NCBI RefSeq assembly: GCF_003144245.1
Contig: NW_020289975.1
Span: forward strand, 2,375,496-2,439,495
Source of the DNA: Jaminaea rosea
Lineage: Eukaryota; Basidiomycota; Exobasidiomycetes; Microstromatales
Length of the DNA stretch: 64,000 nt
Direction of reading: 5' to 3'
This document shows positions 50,163-62,076 of the stretch, in pieces (positions within the stretch are counted from its first letter, which is position 1; each line of letters begins with the position of its first letter). The notes below the pieces were generated by a model. The model saw nothing but the letters and a program-made list of their open reading frames with translations, was not told the DNA's origin and did no database searches. Position numbers and translations under genes: made by a program.

Positions 50163-52971
50163 CTAGCAGTACGTTGGCCTGCTGACTCTATGATAATCCA
50201 GGAGCTGCTCCGCACTCGGGTACGCGACGTGGAGCTCGACCTCGAGCTCGGGAAGGCTGGTGACCGTCTCGTCGTAACGTCCACCGGAGTCTTGGACGTC
50301 TTCCCCGCGCAGCATGATGCCACCCTCCGGTTGCCACCCTGCAGCCTCTTCCTCCACGTCCGTATCCCTAAGCGCGAGCTCCCGTAGAGCGACTTCGGCG
50401 CTCCTCTCCCCATTTGCCTTGGCTGCGCTGACCTTCTCCCTCTCCTTCTGTCGCCTCACGTGCTCCAGAAATTTGACGATGCGCAAATGCATTGTCTCTA
50501 GCCTGGCTTCCAAACCGCCGTAGCGCAAGTCGAGCCCTTCCCACCCAAAGGGCCGATACATGCTCATCCATAGCTGGCGATGATAGTCGTGCAGTTGCTT
50601 AATGGTAGCCCTCAAATCTCCAAGTAGACTCTCCGTCTCATCCACCCTACTCCCCTTGCCTGCTAGCAACTCCATCTGATCCCAATCCTTTTCTTTGTAC
50701 GCTAGACTCAATCGCTCCCTCAATCTCGCCTTCATAGACAAAGCTCGGGCGATCAAAGCTGGAAATCGTAGCCGAGCGTTCAGAGGATGGTCGAGGATGC
50801 TCCGTGGTGGGTGATCGGGCGGGTCCGGGGCGCCTTGGAAGGGTTGGGTTGAGAGTCGCGTGTCGAGAAATATGGAGAGCTGTTGGTAATGGTGCTCGAG
50901 GTCGAGCCCGGAGGCGGAGATGGTGGGAGTGACGAAGCCGAAGAAGGGTCTGCATGACGAGGGAATATGTGAGTAAGCAGCTGCGCGACCTGAGTATGGA
51001 GCAGTGACACTCACTCTTCCCAAAGCATCCACTTGGAAGTGTTAGGACTAAAGTGAACTCGGTCGTCCATCGTTTGAGACTCTGGACTGGGATCGTCAAG
51101 ACGCGAGGCGACGACGAAGTCATCGAAGTTGCCGCCCGTGATGCCGTCGAATTTGGCTTTCAGCAGGGGGATGTCAACCTCCTTCTCTGACGTGTAACCG
51201 TGGTCGGCATAGTACGCCCATGCGGGCAGGGAGGAGTACAGGTCGACCTCATTCCCCTCGTCACCCCATATGGTCAGAAAAACATTCCTCACCCCACTCT
51301 CCGGTCGCTTGCAAGCATTCTGACTAGCTCTGCAAGTCGCAAAAGTAAAGGGAAGAGCAGTCCAGAAGCGTGTCCACGTCCAAGAGCCAGCAGCCATCCA
51401 AGGGGCTTTGCCATCGTTGAGGAGTTTGTGCGACTCGATGCGAGCCGTGTAATTTTCCTCGCGGAGGTGATAGTAGTCCCAGTAGACAAGAGTGCATTCT
51501 GGTGGCAGGCCTGTGTGTGCAAGAGCAAGGAAGGCGGGGAAGAAGCGTGGTCAGCTCGGATGGCATGGAAGGCATGGACACTTGGTACCCACCTTGGACC
51601 GTCGGCGCGCTAGGCTGAGCCGAGTCATAGTAGCCCAGCAGTGAGTTGTTCTTCGCATTCAGACAAAAGAGCATATCGCTCCAGATCATGGGCTCCAGTC
51701 CGAGGTCGGTACAGATCTGGTTCACCCGCTGGAGATGTTCAATGAAAATGCGCGTCGGCTCTTTGTAGTTGTGCTGCCCAAAGATCTGGTGATATCGCCC
51801 GTGCCCAAGGCCGTGCGTCTCGTCTTGGCCAAGGTGGATACGCTTCGACCTGAAGGGCGCCGTTGCTGTCGAGATCATCTTGGCCAGAAGATCGTACGTC
51901 TGCGGCAGCTCAGCGAGGAGGACCTCCGTCGTGTCTCTCATGGCGAGGAAGCGCGGCCACTGCAGCACCTGGCCCAAGTGGCCGAGCGTCTGAATGCAGG
52001 GCACGCACTCGATGCCCAAACTGAAAGCGTAGTCGTCTATCTCCTTGAGTTCCTCTTGCGTATAGCCGCCGCGAAGGTAGCCGAAGAAGGGCTCCCCCTC
52101 GAGCTTATAGGTGTCCTCGGTGTAGAGTTGAAGGTGGTTATATCCCCAGAGGGCAAGCTTGCGACAGAGGTACTTGCAGCTATCCACTGTCAGCACGCCG
52201 TTGCGGCTCACGTCGATCATGGTGCCTAGCGTGTCGAATTGGGCTTGCTCGGAGACATTGAGGCCTTGCGTGGCCAGCTGAGGGTCTAATGTGTATGCTC
52301 CTGAGGAGTCTACAAGATTGCGGTGCGTCGCAAGGGCCGAGGCTGAGCTGACTGGGCGAGTGATGGAGCGAGTGAGTCCCAAGACTCGGCCCAGCCCTCT
52401 GAAAGCTTCGCAGCTGCGACCAAAGCGGATCGTGATGAGCCATGGGTCTCGCACGAAGCCCGACGTTGTGTTGGCCGCGAAAGATTCGGATGACGTCGCG
52501 AGGGTGAGCTGGCCGGGCTGCAGGTCTGCATCGTGTTGGAAGCTGATGGGAGAACGAGGGGCTCGTGAGTGTGAAATTCTTCAGCTCGACAGTAAAACAC
52601 ACTCACGCTACATTCCACCACCACTGACGTGCCTTGCCCTTCTCAGAGGCAGGGTCACTATCTCCTCCTGCGGGCAACCAACCACCGCCCGCTCTATCGG
52701 CAAATCGTATAGCTCCTCTTCGGGCGTGATGTTTGGCAATTTCTCGCAGGCCGTCGTGAAGCTCGCGCGGCGCAGCGTCGATTGGAATGTTTAGGTTGAT
52801 TTGCGCCATCTCAGAGGCGGACGATGGCTGGAGCAGCGAAGAGGCTGACGACGAGCCGGTGGCCATGGAGGAGGCTGAGGCTGAAGCTGACGCCGCTGTG
52901 GCGGCTGGGGGGACATCAGCAGCAGTTGCGGTAGGCGCAGCCTGTGCTACTGTCTCCATGATGTCCGCCAT
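50163..52971 (-). CDS. GH20 beta-N-acetylhexosaminidase, hexosaminidase D type (four exons)
   Basis: Exons 52971-52607, 52542-51593, 51510-51015 and 50949-50163 give 865 residues; introns are 64, 82 and 65 nt. There is no signal peptide; the N-terminus is Ala/Ser rich. The GH20 barrel (about 190-560) shows M-I-D-V-S-R-N-G-V, L-Q-L-Y-T-E-D-T-Y, L-G-I-E-C-V-P-C-I-Q-T-L-G-H, the catalytic pair in H-L-G-Q-D-E-T-H-G-L-G (about residue 361), M-I-W-S-D-M and F-L-T-I-W-G-D-E-G. This pattern fits cytosolic hexosaminidase D rather than secreted chitin hexosaminidases. The C-terminal 260 residues form a helical domain of unknown role (R-Q-L-W-M-S-M-Y-R-P-F-G-W-E-G). It would remove terminal GlcNAc or GalNAc from glycans or glycopeptides. 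Confidence 0.88.
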
Positions 52972-53542
52972 GGCCAATGTCTGTAGATGATGATAATGAT
53001 GTGGTCAAGAATCAACGAGGGCCGAGTATATGCCAGCCACTCTCCATCATGCGCAGATGGTTGTGCGTGTTTGCGTTGTCTTTGATGCTCCAACTGAGAC
53101 CTCAGTGAAAGCGAGATGCTGTGTCTGTGATCTGACTGAGGGCAATCGACTGACTGTAATCTTAGACCTTGAGGAGCGGTGAATGTGATGGAGCGTGATG
53201 AAGGTGAAAGAAGCCAACTCTACCCGGTCTTTCATCCACCTCCATCTCGACCGGCCCACGCGGAAAGGAAATGGCCATGGCTTGTGCGCTGGGCCATTTG
53301 CAACCCACGTGGCTGCCGATTTGCAAACGGATGGCGAGCCTCTGTGGCTTGGTCAGGTCACTCGAGCTTCACACATGAGCTGCAAGAAAGCAGGATTTGG
53401 CCGCATTTCCCAAGGCGAGCCCAGGGCCATCGGGAGAAGAGTTTAGCTGCCGGCCGTACCTTTGTTTGACTCCTTCCCTTCGCCCCATCCCCTCTTCCTT
53501 CTTCTTTCCACCACTGCCTCCTCCTGCAAAACGAGCATCAAG
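52972..53542. promoter_or_regulatory. Divergent upstream region of hexosaminidase and symporter genes
   Basis: This is 571 bases between the divergent starts of the hexosaminidase and the symporter. CT-rich runs precede the symporter ATG. I see no gene here. Confidence 0.4.
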
Positions 53543-55934
53543 ATGCTGGACAAAAGTCAGTCCAATGCGCTCGTCTATTCAGCCCTGTCGGCCTTCTTCC
53601 TCGTGGGCATGTTCGCAGGATGGAGGGTTCGTAACAAGAACGACTTCCTCAGCGGCATCCGCACGCAGAGTGGTGCGTTCTTCAGAGTGCGACGCCGCAC
53701 ATCTCTCACGAATGACGCTCATCTCACCACCCTCTCCCTTTTTCATCTTCAGTCTTTCCTCTGACTCTCAACTGGATCGCGTCGAGTTAGTTGCCTTAGC
53801 GCACCACGGTCCCATCAATCTCATCCCAGCAGCCTTAACGGCAAAGGCGTAGCACAGCATCGGTAAGAGATCTCCATACCCCACCCGTCTTCACAAAAGC
53901 TTCGTCACCTTTTCCCTGGCCTCGTCACTTGGCTATATCCGTTGTCGCCGGCCACGGTACGACCTGACTCTTGACCTCACCTCTAGAAGCCGCGCTCATA
54001 CTGTCGTCGCGCGGCGACATGGTCTCTTGTCCACTGGCCAGGGAAAAGAGCTTAGCTACGGGTGCCTCTTCCCCATTTCGTGGGACTTGGCTGAGATTAT
54101 ACCGTCAGTCTACCTTCGTCATCGCCTCGTGCGCTACGAAGTAGGCTAAACCTGAACACGATAATGCGTGCGAAGGGAAGCTGCTTGCTCAAACATCGAC
54201 GATCTGCGCGGGGCTACGATCGACTTGGCACCGCCACCGTCTTCATTGTCTCGCGTACTTCGTCGATACAACCCCTCTTCCCTCCCCTCGCCCTCTTCCT
54301 GCGAGACGTGGCTCACTGACGGCTGTTTCTCCCTTCTTGTCCCCGCAGACATGAGCTCGTCTCTCCTCTTTGGCTATCCACAGCTAGCTGTCATCCCTGA
54401 AGCTGGCATCCTCGGACTCGCGAGCTACTGTTTCGCTACCGTGGTTCCCCTGTGGTTCTTCGCATGGGTCGGCCCCTACATCCGTCGACTCTGTCCAGAT
54501 GGCTTCACCCTCGCCGAGTACTTCCGCAGGCGATACGGCTGGCCCATCGGTGTCCTCATGGGATTGACATTCGTCGGCTTCATGTTTTGCTTCATGCTTG
54601 TCGAGCTCAACACATACGGCTCCGTTGTCTCCATCCTCTCCGGTGGCACCGTCAACCCAACGATTGCCGCTCTCATCGTCGCAATTACCACGACGATCTA
54701 CACTGCCTACGGAGGATTCAAGGCATCGCTCTGGACTGACAATGTCAACGCCATCATCATCTTGATTGAGATCATCATCGCCGCCATTGCAATTGGCGTC
54801 AACATCGACATTAATCACGACACCATCGAGGCGTCAGGCCTCCTGAGGCCCCAGAGGCTAGGCGGCGAGCTTTGGTACATCCTACCCGTTGCTCTCGTTG
54901 CAGGTCAAGTGCTCAATCAAGGCTTCTGGCAGCGTGCGTTTGCCTCGAAGAACGACAAAACGCTTTACTGGTCCGTCGGTCTGGCCACTGTCCCTCTGTT
55001 TGCCATCTGCTTCCTGGTCGGCATGACGGGTCCTCTCGCCTGGTGGGCAGGTCTTTTCAACGGTCCGACCTCTGAGGACGATGGCTCGAGCAACTTCTTC
55101 TACATCATTGCCACGCTACCCAACTGGGTCGCCGGCTTCGTCCTTGTCCTCGCCTCCGCTCTCACCAGCTCGGCGTACGACACCTTCCAGTCTGCGCAGA
55201 TCTCGACGATCTACAACGATGTCTTCCTTGGCCGACTGAACATTTGGATCTGCCGAGGCATTCTCATCGCCATCAACGTCCCCTCGGTCGTCCTCGCCGT
55301 CAAGAATATCGACATCCTCGAGGTCTTCCTCATTGCAGACATTGCCGCCGCCGCGATCCTCCCCGGTGCGCTCCTCGGTCTCATCAAAGAACTCTACTTC
55401 CTCAACGGCTGGGACGCCTTCTGCGGCGCTTTCGGAGGCTTCTTCACCGTCTTCGTCTTCGGCGCCATCTTCTACCGCGACGCCTACGAGGGTCTGCGCC
55501 TCATCATCCTGCCCAACGGCCTCTACATCGACGATTACAGCGTTCTCGGCGCCTTCTTTGCCGCTCCTCTCGGCTCACTTGGCTGGACTTTCGTCGGCTT
55601 TGGTCTGCGCTACGTTGCCACCTGGATCTACTGCCGCCTCTTCGGCGGCGACTGGGAATTCCACAACCCCATGCGCTACCGCGAGTTCGACACTTCGCAG
55701 TTCGTCCTCGACGAGGACCGACCGATGTCGTCGTCTAAGTTTGCCAACTTCTTCAAGGGGTCGGGCAACCCAGAGGATGGGCATCGCCTCGATCACACCA
55801 AGTCTGGCTCCGACTCTGACAATGCGATTGAAAGCCCCAAGTTTGAGTCGGTGCTGCACCAAGACTACCATGACTCGCGACCCTTGAGCACAGCCCACAG
55901 TGAGGGAGCGGACGCCATCGGTACGGCCAAGTGA
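53543..55934 (+). CDS. Sodium:solute symporter (SSS), DUR3-like urea/polyamine transporter type
   Basis: Exons 53543-53672, 53753-53785 (33 nt) and 54349-55934 give 582 residues. Exon 1 has helix 1 (A-L-V-Y-S-A-L-S-A-F-F-L-V-G) and N-K-N-D-F-L-S-G. The tiny exon 2 supplies V-F-P-L-T-L-N-W-I-A-S, the unwound segment of helix 2 that builds the ion site, and joins exon 3 as N-M-S-S-S-L-L-F-G-Y-P-Q-L. About twelve further membrane helices follow, including T-A-Y-G-G-F-K-A-S-L-W-T-D and S-A-L-T-S-S-A-Y-D-T-F-Q-S, and then a charged cytosolic tail. The family moves urea, polyamines or other small solutes with sodium or protons. The 563 nt second intron is far longer than any other here; an internal ATG in exon 3 (A-D-M-S-S-S) could start a short form. 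Confidence 0.82.
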
Positions 55935-57032
55935 GAGTCAGAAGGTCCCAACGACCCTGCTCTCGTCCACATAGTCACCACACGCTCGCGTCGACAGATT
56001 CAACTCTGCGCACACAAGCGCTTTCCCCCGTGTCCCCCCTCTCTGCTCGCTTTCTTGTATCCCTTAGTGTTACCCTACCCACAGCTCTGTTCCTCGCATC
56101 TCGCAATATCTATGACGTGTCCTCTTGAGCTTGAAGCCGTGCCATAGTAAGCTAGGAGCCTTCGACGCGAGAAGCTCCCACGCCCCGGCATCACCATGAT
56201 CGATGCGCTAATCGGCGTGCCATGATCAGGACTAGCTTTGTTTGGCGACCGGCTGGTTGCACATTCATCGGCCGTCTCCCTAACCTTTGGCGTACCGGGC
56301 CTCCATCATGCTCTACGCCTGGCCGAGGTACGGGAAACGCTCCCCAATGAGCTCATGGTCCCCTCGCCTCGTTGCCGCTCACCGATCGATCCCGCGTCCC
56401 CTGGGCGCATTCACGCTCGGACCCCCCGCGTCGAAAGTCGCCAAGCAAGCGAGGCCCCGCAGGCAGCAGCAGCAGCAGCAGCGGGCGCAGATGCAGAGCG
56501 TCTTTTTCGACCTCCTCCTGGACTTCTCCACTCGCATCATGTCGGAGCCAGGAGTGGGCGCTCGACGCTCGAGCAACTCATGATGGTGACGCACGCACAA
56601 GCAGCAGCAGCAAGACACAGGCGAGCTAGGCCGAGATGATCGACGACGAAGAAGACGATAGAGAGACGCCCAGTACCTCGGCGAGCGCCCTCCTGTTTGC
56701 TCTGGCCATGCTCCTCTTGGTCCGGGTGTCTGATGTGAAATCAACTGCCGACCGATCGGCAGACTCAAATGGCCCATGCGCCGCGTTGGAGGGCACGTCG
56801 ACTGTGTCGTACGGCCCTCATGCACCTCTATTCTAGCACCGGCCCCCGCCTTCGTCCCCGCAATGCGAACGAGTCGTCGAGACGACGACGACGACGCCAA
56901 TGATGCGTGTCCCGCTCCCTGCTCTCGAGCCTCTTGCGAAAGGGATTCCTTGTGTGCCTCCCCGTTGTCTCCACTCTTTGTCTCCTTACTTGCTACCACC
57001 ATTGCGGCCTACATTAGAAGAGCTTCGCAACC
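55935..57032. other. 1.1 kb intergenic region between symporter and SEC14-like gene
   Basis: Short frames on both strands show no conserved pattern. There is a CAG/GCA run at 56466-56481 and another at 56601-56611. It should hold the symporter 3' UTR and the SEC14-like promoter; the last 100 bases are CT rich. No gene or mobile element is seen. Confidence 0.5.
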
Positions 57033-59337
57033 ATGGCAGTGAAAGAAATTGGACAGGCCGAAGGTGAGCAGCAACAGCGCGTCGCTACGATGATGCTCAA
57101 ATGCAGTGAGCTGACCTGGCTTTGCTGACCCACATCGCAGTGAGCCACCCCGACGGCTACGTTGGCAACCTGACAGACGAGCAAGACAAGAAGCTCAGAG
57201 AAGCATGGAAGCAGTATTTTAGGTGCGTACGCATTTGGGGGACTCGGCCGTGGTAGGGCCAAGAGCTGACGGGTGCGCAATGCCTGCCTCGCTCTCACAG
57301 CATCCTCGACAAGGCCAAAGGTGGAGGCAAGAGCGGCGGAGGTGGCGGTGGCGGCGGCGACGGAGAAGGCTACTCGGACGACCCCAAGAAGTCTGGTATC
57401 GCCAACGATGACAAGGCCAAGGATGAGGCAAAGGCAAAGGAAGAGCAAAAGGCCTTGAATGAGCTGACGGAGCAGTACGGCCAGGAGGCTCTCAAGGAGT
57501 GAGCAAAAGCGGCAGAGCGATGCGCGAGACGCCAGGGGCGCAAGACTGACGCCTACACCCAACTCACTCTTACCCGGCCCACAGAGCCTTCTGGAAATTC
57601 ATCAAGCTCGACGACCCTGACACCTGTATCCTGCGCTTCCTCCGCGCCCGCAAGTGGGACGTTGACCGAGGCATGGCAATGCTTGCCGGCTGTATGAAGT
57701 GGCGTCTCGACAACGGTATCGAAGACCTCGCTCTCCAAGGTGACGAGGGCAATGCCAAGATTGAGAAGTTCCTCGAGCAACAGCGCTCCGGTAAGACGTA
57801 CGCTTTCGGTGCTGCGAAGAATGAGTGCCCTTGCTGCTACATTCATGTGAGGAAGCATTTCACCAAGGGCCAGCCGGCGGAGTCGATGCAGAAGTACGTG
57901 GCCTACGCCATGGAGAGCTTCCGTCTCCTCCTTGTCCCTCCCAACGACAAAGTGGTCCTCTTCTTCGACCTCAACAAGTTCGGTCTGGCCAATATGGACT
58001 GGGGCTGTATCCTGTACATCGTCAAGTGTCTCGAAGCCTACTTCCCCGAGTCCCTCCACACCCTCGTGGTCTACAAGGCTCCCTGGATCTTCTCTGGTAT
58101 CTGGAAGATCCTTGGCCCCCTCCTGGACCCCACCGTCCGCTCGAAGGTAGTCTTCATGTCCAAGCCTGAGGAATGCGCACACTTGCTACCCGCCGACCGC
58201 CTCATCGCCGAGCTGGGCGGCGATGTCGACTTCGACTTTACAAAGGCGTGGCAGGAGCCGCGCGATGGAGAGAACAAGGTTGACGAGGAAGAGAAGAAGA
58301 AGCGCCAGGACGCATTCCAGAAGGTGGCAGATGAGTACGAGGAGGTAACCAAGAAATGGGCCGAGGGAGACAGCAGCAAGGAGCTCCTCGACAAGCGCCT
58401 CATCCTCGTCAAGAAGCTGCGCGTTGCTCAATTCGAGAAGGAGCCTTTCACCCGAGGTCGCACCCAATTGCACCGTGATGCCACGATCGACGGGCAGGGC
58501 ATTGTCACCTGGATGTACAAGCAGAAGAACGGTGAAGCCATCCGCCACATCGTCGGTCGCAAGTTCTGCGCCGCTGTGATCAAGCGCGAGCTCAAGGAGA
58601 TCGAAGAGGAAGGCATGTCAATCAAGGACGCCGAGAAGAAGACGGACGACGCGCTTGAGAAGCAGGACTGGGTCACCTTGTATGGGTCTGAGGAGATGGC
58701 CAGAAACATCGAGGGCTCGCGCGTAGACGGCGAGACGCCCGAAGAGGGCGAGAAGACCCCAGCTGCTATCACCGTCGTCGGCGTGCCCGCCGGCACCCTT
58801 GCTGGTCCCGCAGAGGGAAAGACGCTTACCGCCGATAGTGGTGGGGGCGCTGCGCAGTCCAACGGCGACAGCAAGAAGGCGGACAAGAAGGACGATAAGA
58901 AGGAAAAGAAGGATGACAAGAAGGGCGAAGAAGCAGCCGCGGGTGCAGGCGCTGGCGCTGCTGCGGGTGCAGGTGGCGCAGCGGCGGCTGCCGGGTCTGG
59001 TGAAGCGTCGAAGGACGAATTCCACGATGCGCCCGTCGCAGACAAGAAGACGGTAGCCAAGGCCGAGTCCAAGGACCACATCGCTGTGCCTCACGATGAG
59101 AAGGCGGACAAGGCTGCGAACGGCCATCCGCAGAACGGTGACGCTGCCCCTGAAGCCAACGGCAACGGCGATGCCGTATCCAAGCAGAAGAGCAACGGCG
59201 GTGCCTCGGACTACGGCAAGAGTGGCGACGGTGGTCCGGGTATCAAGGAGAAGGCTAAGGCCAATTTGGTCGACAAGCCGAAGGAGAAGGGCTCGTCGCT
59301 GGGCAGGAGGTTCAGCAAGTTGATGAGCAAGAAGTGA
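57033..59337 (+). CDS. SEC14/CRAL-TRIO lipid-transfer-like protein (four exons)
   Basis: Exons 57033-57063, 57141-57222, 57301-57498 and 57585-59337 give 687 residues; introns are 77, 78 and 86 nt. After a Gly/Lys-rich N-terminal segment (about 40-90), the CRAL-TRIO N-domain begins at P-D-T-C-I-L-R-F-L-R-A-R-K-W (about 110). The lipid-binding domain runs to about 330 with V-R-K-H-F-T-K-G-Q, L-F-F-D-L-N-K-F-G-L, L-E-A-Y-F-P-E-S-L and S-G-I-W-K-I-L-G-P-L-L-D-P. A coiled, Lys/Glu-rich region and an Ala/Gly/Lys-rich disordered tail follow, ending in a basic cluster (S-L-G-R-R-F-S-K-L). Sec14-like proteins exchange phosphatidylinositol and phosphatidylcholine between membranes. The nearest named relatives would be CSR1/PDR16-type SFH proteins; the cargo is unknown. 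Confidence 0.85.
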
Positions 59338-59707
59338 GGAGGAAGATACCTGTTGCGTGCATTCGTCGTCTTCGTATAGCTTCTTGTACCTCTTTTTGTG
59401 GTGCGCAATTGGATTTCGATCAAATTTGACAGGCTCATCAGTCGCTGTGCGTGCCAAGGAGAGGTCAGGGGAATTTGATCAATGACATTGAATGGAAGGC
59501 TTGAATTGCTAGAGCTTCGCGTTCGCCGAAGCCTTGATTTGGGGAACACCTGTCACTCAACGCCTCCACAACGCGAAGCTCTCACGCCCAACCACGAGTC
59601 GTCGCAGGGTCCAAGGACGAGACTCTGTCATCCTTTTGATTGCCCTCTTTTCGCATCCAACAGCATTTCAAGACTACAGGCTACATCACCGTACACTTCT
59701 TGTAGGC
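59338..59707. other. Intergenic region between SEC14-like and acylphosphatase genes
   Basis: About 370 bases holding the SEC14-like 3' UTR and the acylphosphatase upstream sequence. No other gene is seen. Confidence 0.5.
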
Positions 59708-60641
59708 ATGATTGAATTCAGGGGTGAGCTGCTTTGAATCGTCTCAACGACACTGGCGGCAGGGAAAGAGGGTGCGTGGACTCGCGACTGACATCGACAT
59801 GCCTGCCACCAACTGCTTCGTCCTGGTCACTCGCAGTCACAGGTCAGTGTACACAGCATCGACGCATTTTGTGTGGCTCTGATACCCGACTTGACGCTAA
59901 CCTCCACACATGCCGCGCTGACCCACCGCAGGCGTCGTCCAGGGAGTAGGCTTCCGGTGAGTAAGATGCTGCGAGAACGAGACCAGGTACCAAGGATCGG
60001 GAGGGAAGATCGAGGGTCGGAGGGGCCAGAGGGAGGGGGGNNNNNNNNNNNNNNNNNNNNCAAGTGAAGGAGCTGTCTCTGAAAAGCAATGCGAGTATGA
60101 TCAAGGCTCTTCGGCGGCTACTGACAGGCACTCTACGCGCTTGTCACACAGCTACTCGACCGTGGATACGGCAAAGAACCTCGTCCGTATCGCCTTTCCC
60201 TCGGAGACTTCACAGTCATGGGGGATGCAGCGAAGACCGTACAGGCTGTCGCTAACTTCCTCCCCACTCCATCGTCTCCCATCATCCTCTGCAGGCGCTT
60301 CGAGGCTGGGTCCGTAACTGCGAAGACGGCAAGTCGGTCGAGGGTCAAGCCTCAGGAGAGGCGAGCAATCTCGAGAAGTTGTGAGTTCTCAGCCTCTCCT
60401 CGAAGGGCAGCATCGCCTACCGCGATGCCTCTTCAATCATCCATCACCACTGGCTCCGAGCTGACGAGCGCCCATTCCCTTCCCCTTTCGACTCTCCTCC
60501 TTGACCCCGGCTCGCTCGCTCGCTCGCAGCCAAAGCTGGCTACACAAGGGTCCCAGCGGCGCCAAAGTGGACGACGTGAAATGTTCAACGAAGGAGGACG
60601 GCGGCTCATCGCTGCCATACCCCTTTGAGTCTCGTCACTGA
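59708..60641 (+). CDS. Acylphosphatase, split into about five small exons, crossing an assembly gap
   Basis: Clear exons: 59932-59956, 60152-60182, 60295-60380 and 60530-60641. Joined, they read G-V-V-Q-G-V-G-F-R, then Y-S-T-V-D-T-A-K-N-L, A-L-R-G-W-V-R-N-C-E-D-G, W-L-H-K-G-P-S-G-A-K-V and a stop at 60641. V-Q-G-V-G-F-R with its phosphate-binding arginine and the asparagine of G-W-V-R-N are the acylphosphatase catalytic signature. The first exon is unsettled. The best donor (GTCAGT at 59843) follows a frame reading S-L-A-V-T-G but lacking an ATG; ATGs at 59708 (donor GTGAGC, encoding M-I-E-F-R) and 59799 are alternatives. Total length is about 90-100 residues, normal for the family. The enzyme hydrolyses acyl phosphates in the cytosol. 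The run of Ns falls in the 195 nt intron, so coding sequence is probably intact. Confidence 0.75.
60041..60060. other. Assembly gap (20 Ns)
   Basis: Twenty N bases lie in an intron of the acylphosphatase gene. The real gap length is unknown. Flanking sequence is G rich (GGAGGGGGG) on the left, which may explain the break. Confidence 0.98.
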
Positions 60642-60782
60642 GAGGGCGGGCAACACGAGAGTGTGGGCTGGCCACTTTCGTCCTTCGCTCTCGTCCTTCG
60701 CTCTCTATCTGCACGTCTCCTTCCCTGGATGTCAATGATATCGATGGTCATCCCATTTGCATGCTCGCGAAGTCTGCAGTAT

Positions 60783-61480
60783 CTACTCGTCCTCCTCTTC
60801 CTCCTCCTCGTCCTTCGCATCAAAGTCGCCCTCCTTGTATGCCTTTACCGGGCCGGTGAGCTCCTCTGCCAGGCCGTCGCGAGGGAACGTCTAGACGTGT
60901 GAGAAGTGGAGCAGCAGTGTTCACTGTCAGATTGCGGAACGAGACAAAGAGGTCGCCCTGGGGCTCGCCAACTTACCCTCGGAATAAAGTTCCTCTCCGG
61001 CGTGCCATAGTAGACGAGACCAAAGAAGGTCGTAAAGGCCGCCACGGCAATGAGGAAATGCCTGACAGCCTTTTGCGGCGGGGTGTTGGTGTGCAGATCA
61101 GGGCCCCAGACGGAGAGGATGTCGTCTTGCTCCGATGGCTGGCAGAGCGAGTGAAGGAGAGGAAGTAGTGTGATGAGTAATGGCATTCAAGAGAGGTGGG
61201 ATCATTGTCCCGCTTTGATAGCAGGTCCCGCCGCGCGACTCACCGTCTCTCCAAAGTTCCTCTTCTCCTGCGGGTCGAACCAGCTCTTGTCGTGCTTTCG
61301 CAATTGGAAGCTCTTCATAGGTACATCCGGGTAGTCGCCTAGTTGAGGGTCCTTCTCGTGAACTGCGAGGCGGAGCGACGAGGTTGCGAAGGTACGCGGG
61401 AGGGTTGCGCGTGATGAGGAGGAAGCGGCTGTTGAGGCCGTGGCGGCTAGCCTGCCTCCTTGACGGAAGAGCGAGGCCAT
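60783..61480 (-). CDS. NDUFB8: Mitochondrial complex I subunit NDUFB8 (three exons)
   Basis: Exons 61480-61244, 61138-60977 and 60890-60783 give 168 residues; introns are 105 and 86 nt. The first 35 residues (Arg/Ser/Ala, ending R-T-F-A-T-S-S-L-R) are a mitochondrial presequence. The matrix-side segment reads D-P-Q-L-G-D-Y-P and W-F-D-P-Q-E-K-R-N-F-G-E-T, joined to D-D-I-L-S-V-W-G-P-D-L. One membrane helix (A-V-R-H-F-L-I-A-V-A-A-F) is followed by Y-Y-G-T-P-E-R-N-F-I-P-R-T-F-P-R-D-G-L-A-E-E-L and an acidic tail. This order matches the NDUFB8/ASHI accessory subunit of NADH:ubiquinone oxidoreductase in the inner membrane. Having complex I fits a strictly respiring basidiomycete. The upstream ATG at 61588 is in frame but would break the presequence, so 61480 is preferred. 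Confidence 0.88.
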
Positions 61481-62076
61481 GACGTGGTGATGATGAGGTC
61501 GAGGTCGAAGGGTGCGCGATGACGGACGCGGGGTTGAAGTCGTCGATCGTCGTTGGTCGTCGTTGTATGCCGTCGTGCCACGAGCCAATGGCTCTGAGAC
61601 GAGGTCCAGGTCCGTCGCCGTCGGGGCCGAGGGCGGGACGGAGGACGGAATCAGCTTCAGGCAAGCAAGCAGGCGTCAGTCAGTCACGACTGGCTGGCGG
61701 ATTGGATTGGCCTGCCTGGCTCGAGCCTCGAGGCCGGGCGGAGACTGGAGCTGGAGGCTCGAGAGGGCAACAATGCATCGCGAGTCGGCCACTCGTCGCT
61801 CGCTCGCGACGACGACGACGAGAGGAGAACATCATCATCTCCACCATCATCGCCTGCACCATCAACATCAGCAGCAGCCACACCGCTTCCTCCTACCCGC
61901 CTCATTGATCATCACAGCCGCTTAAGACACGCGCACACCGCATACACCCAGACCGCCTCGCCCTCTTGGCCGCCCCCCTCTGTGTATCTCTAGAAGAAGC
62001 AACAACAGCCGACGACGACGACGTATACCCGTACCGCATCACCGCCCTCCGCCCTTCCGCCCTCATCACCGCCAAC
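61481..62076. promoter_or_regulatory. Divergent upstream region of NDUFB8 and PP2A catalytic genes
   Basis: This is 596 bases between divergent starts. It has short direct repeats (GTCAGTCAGTCACGACTGGCTGG near 61674-61694) and a GAC/ACG-rich triplet stretch at 61806-61820 and 62009-62022. No gene; short antisense frames are not supported. Confidence 0.4.
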
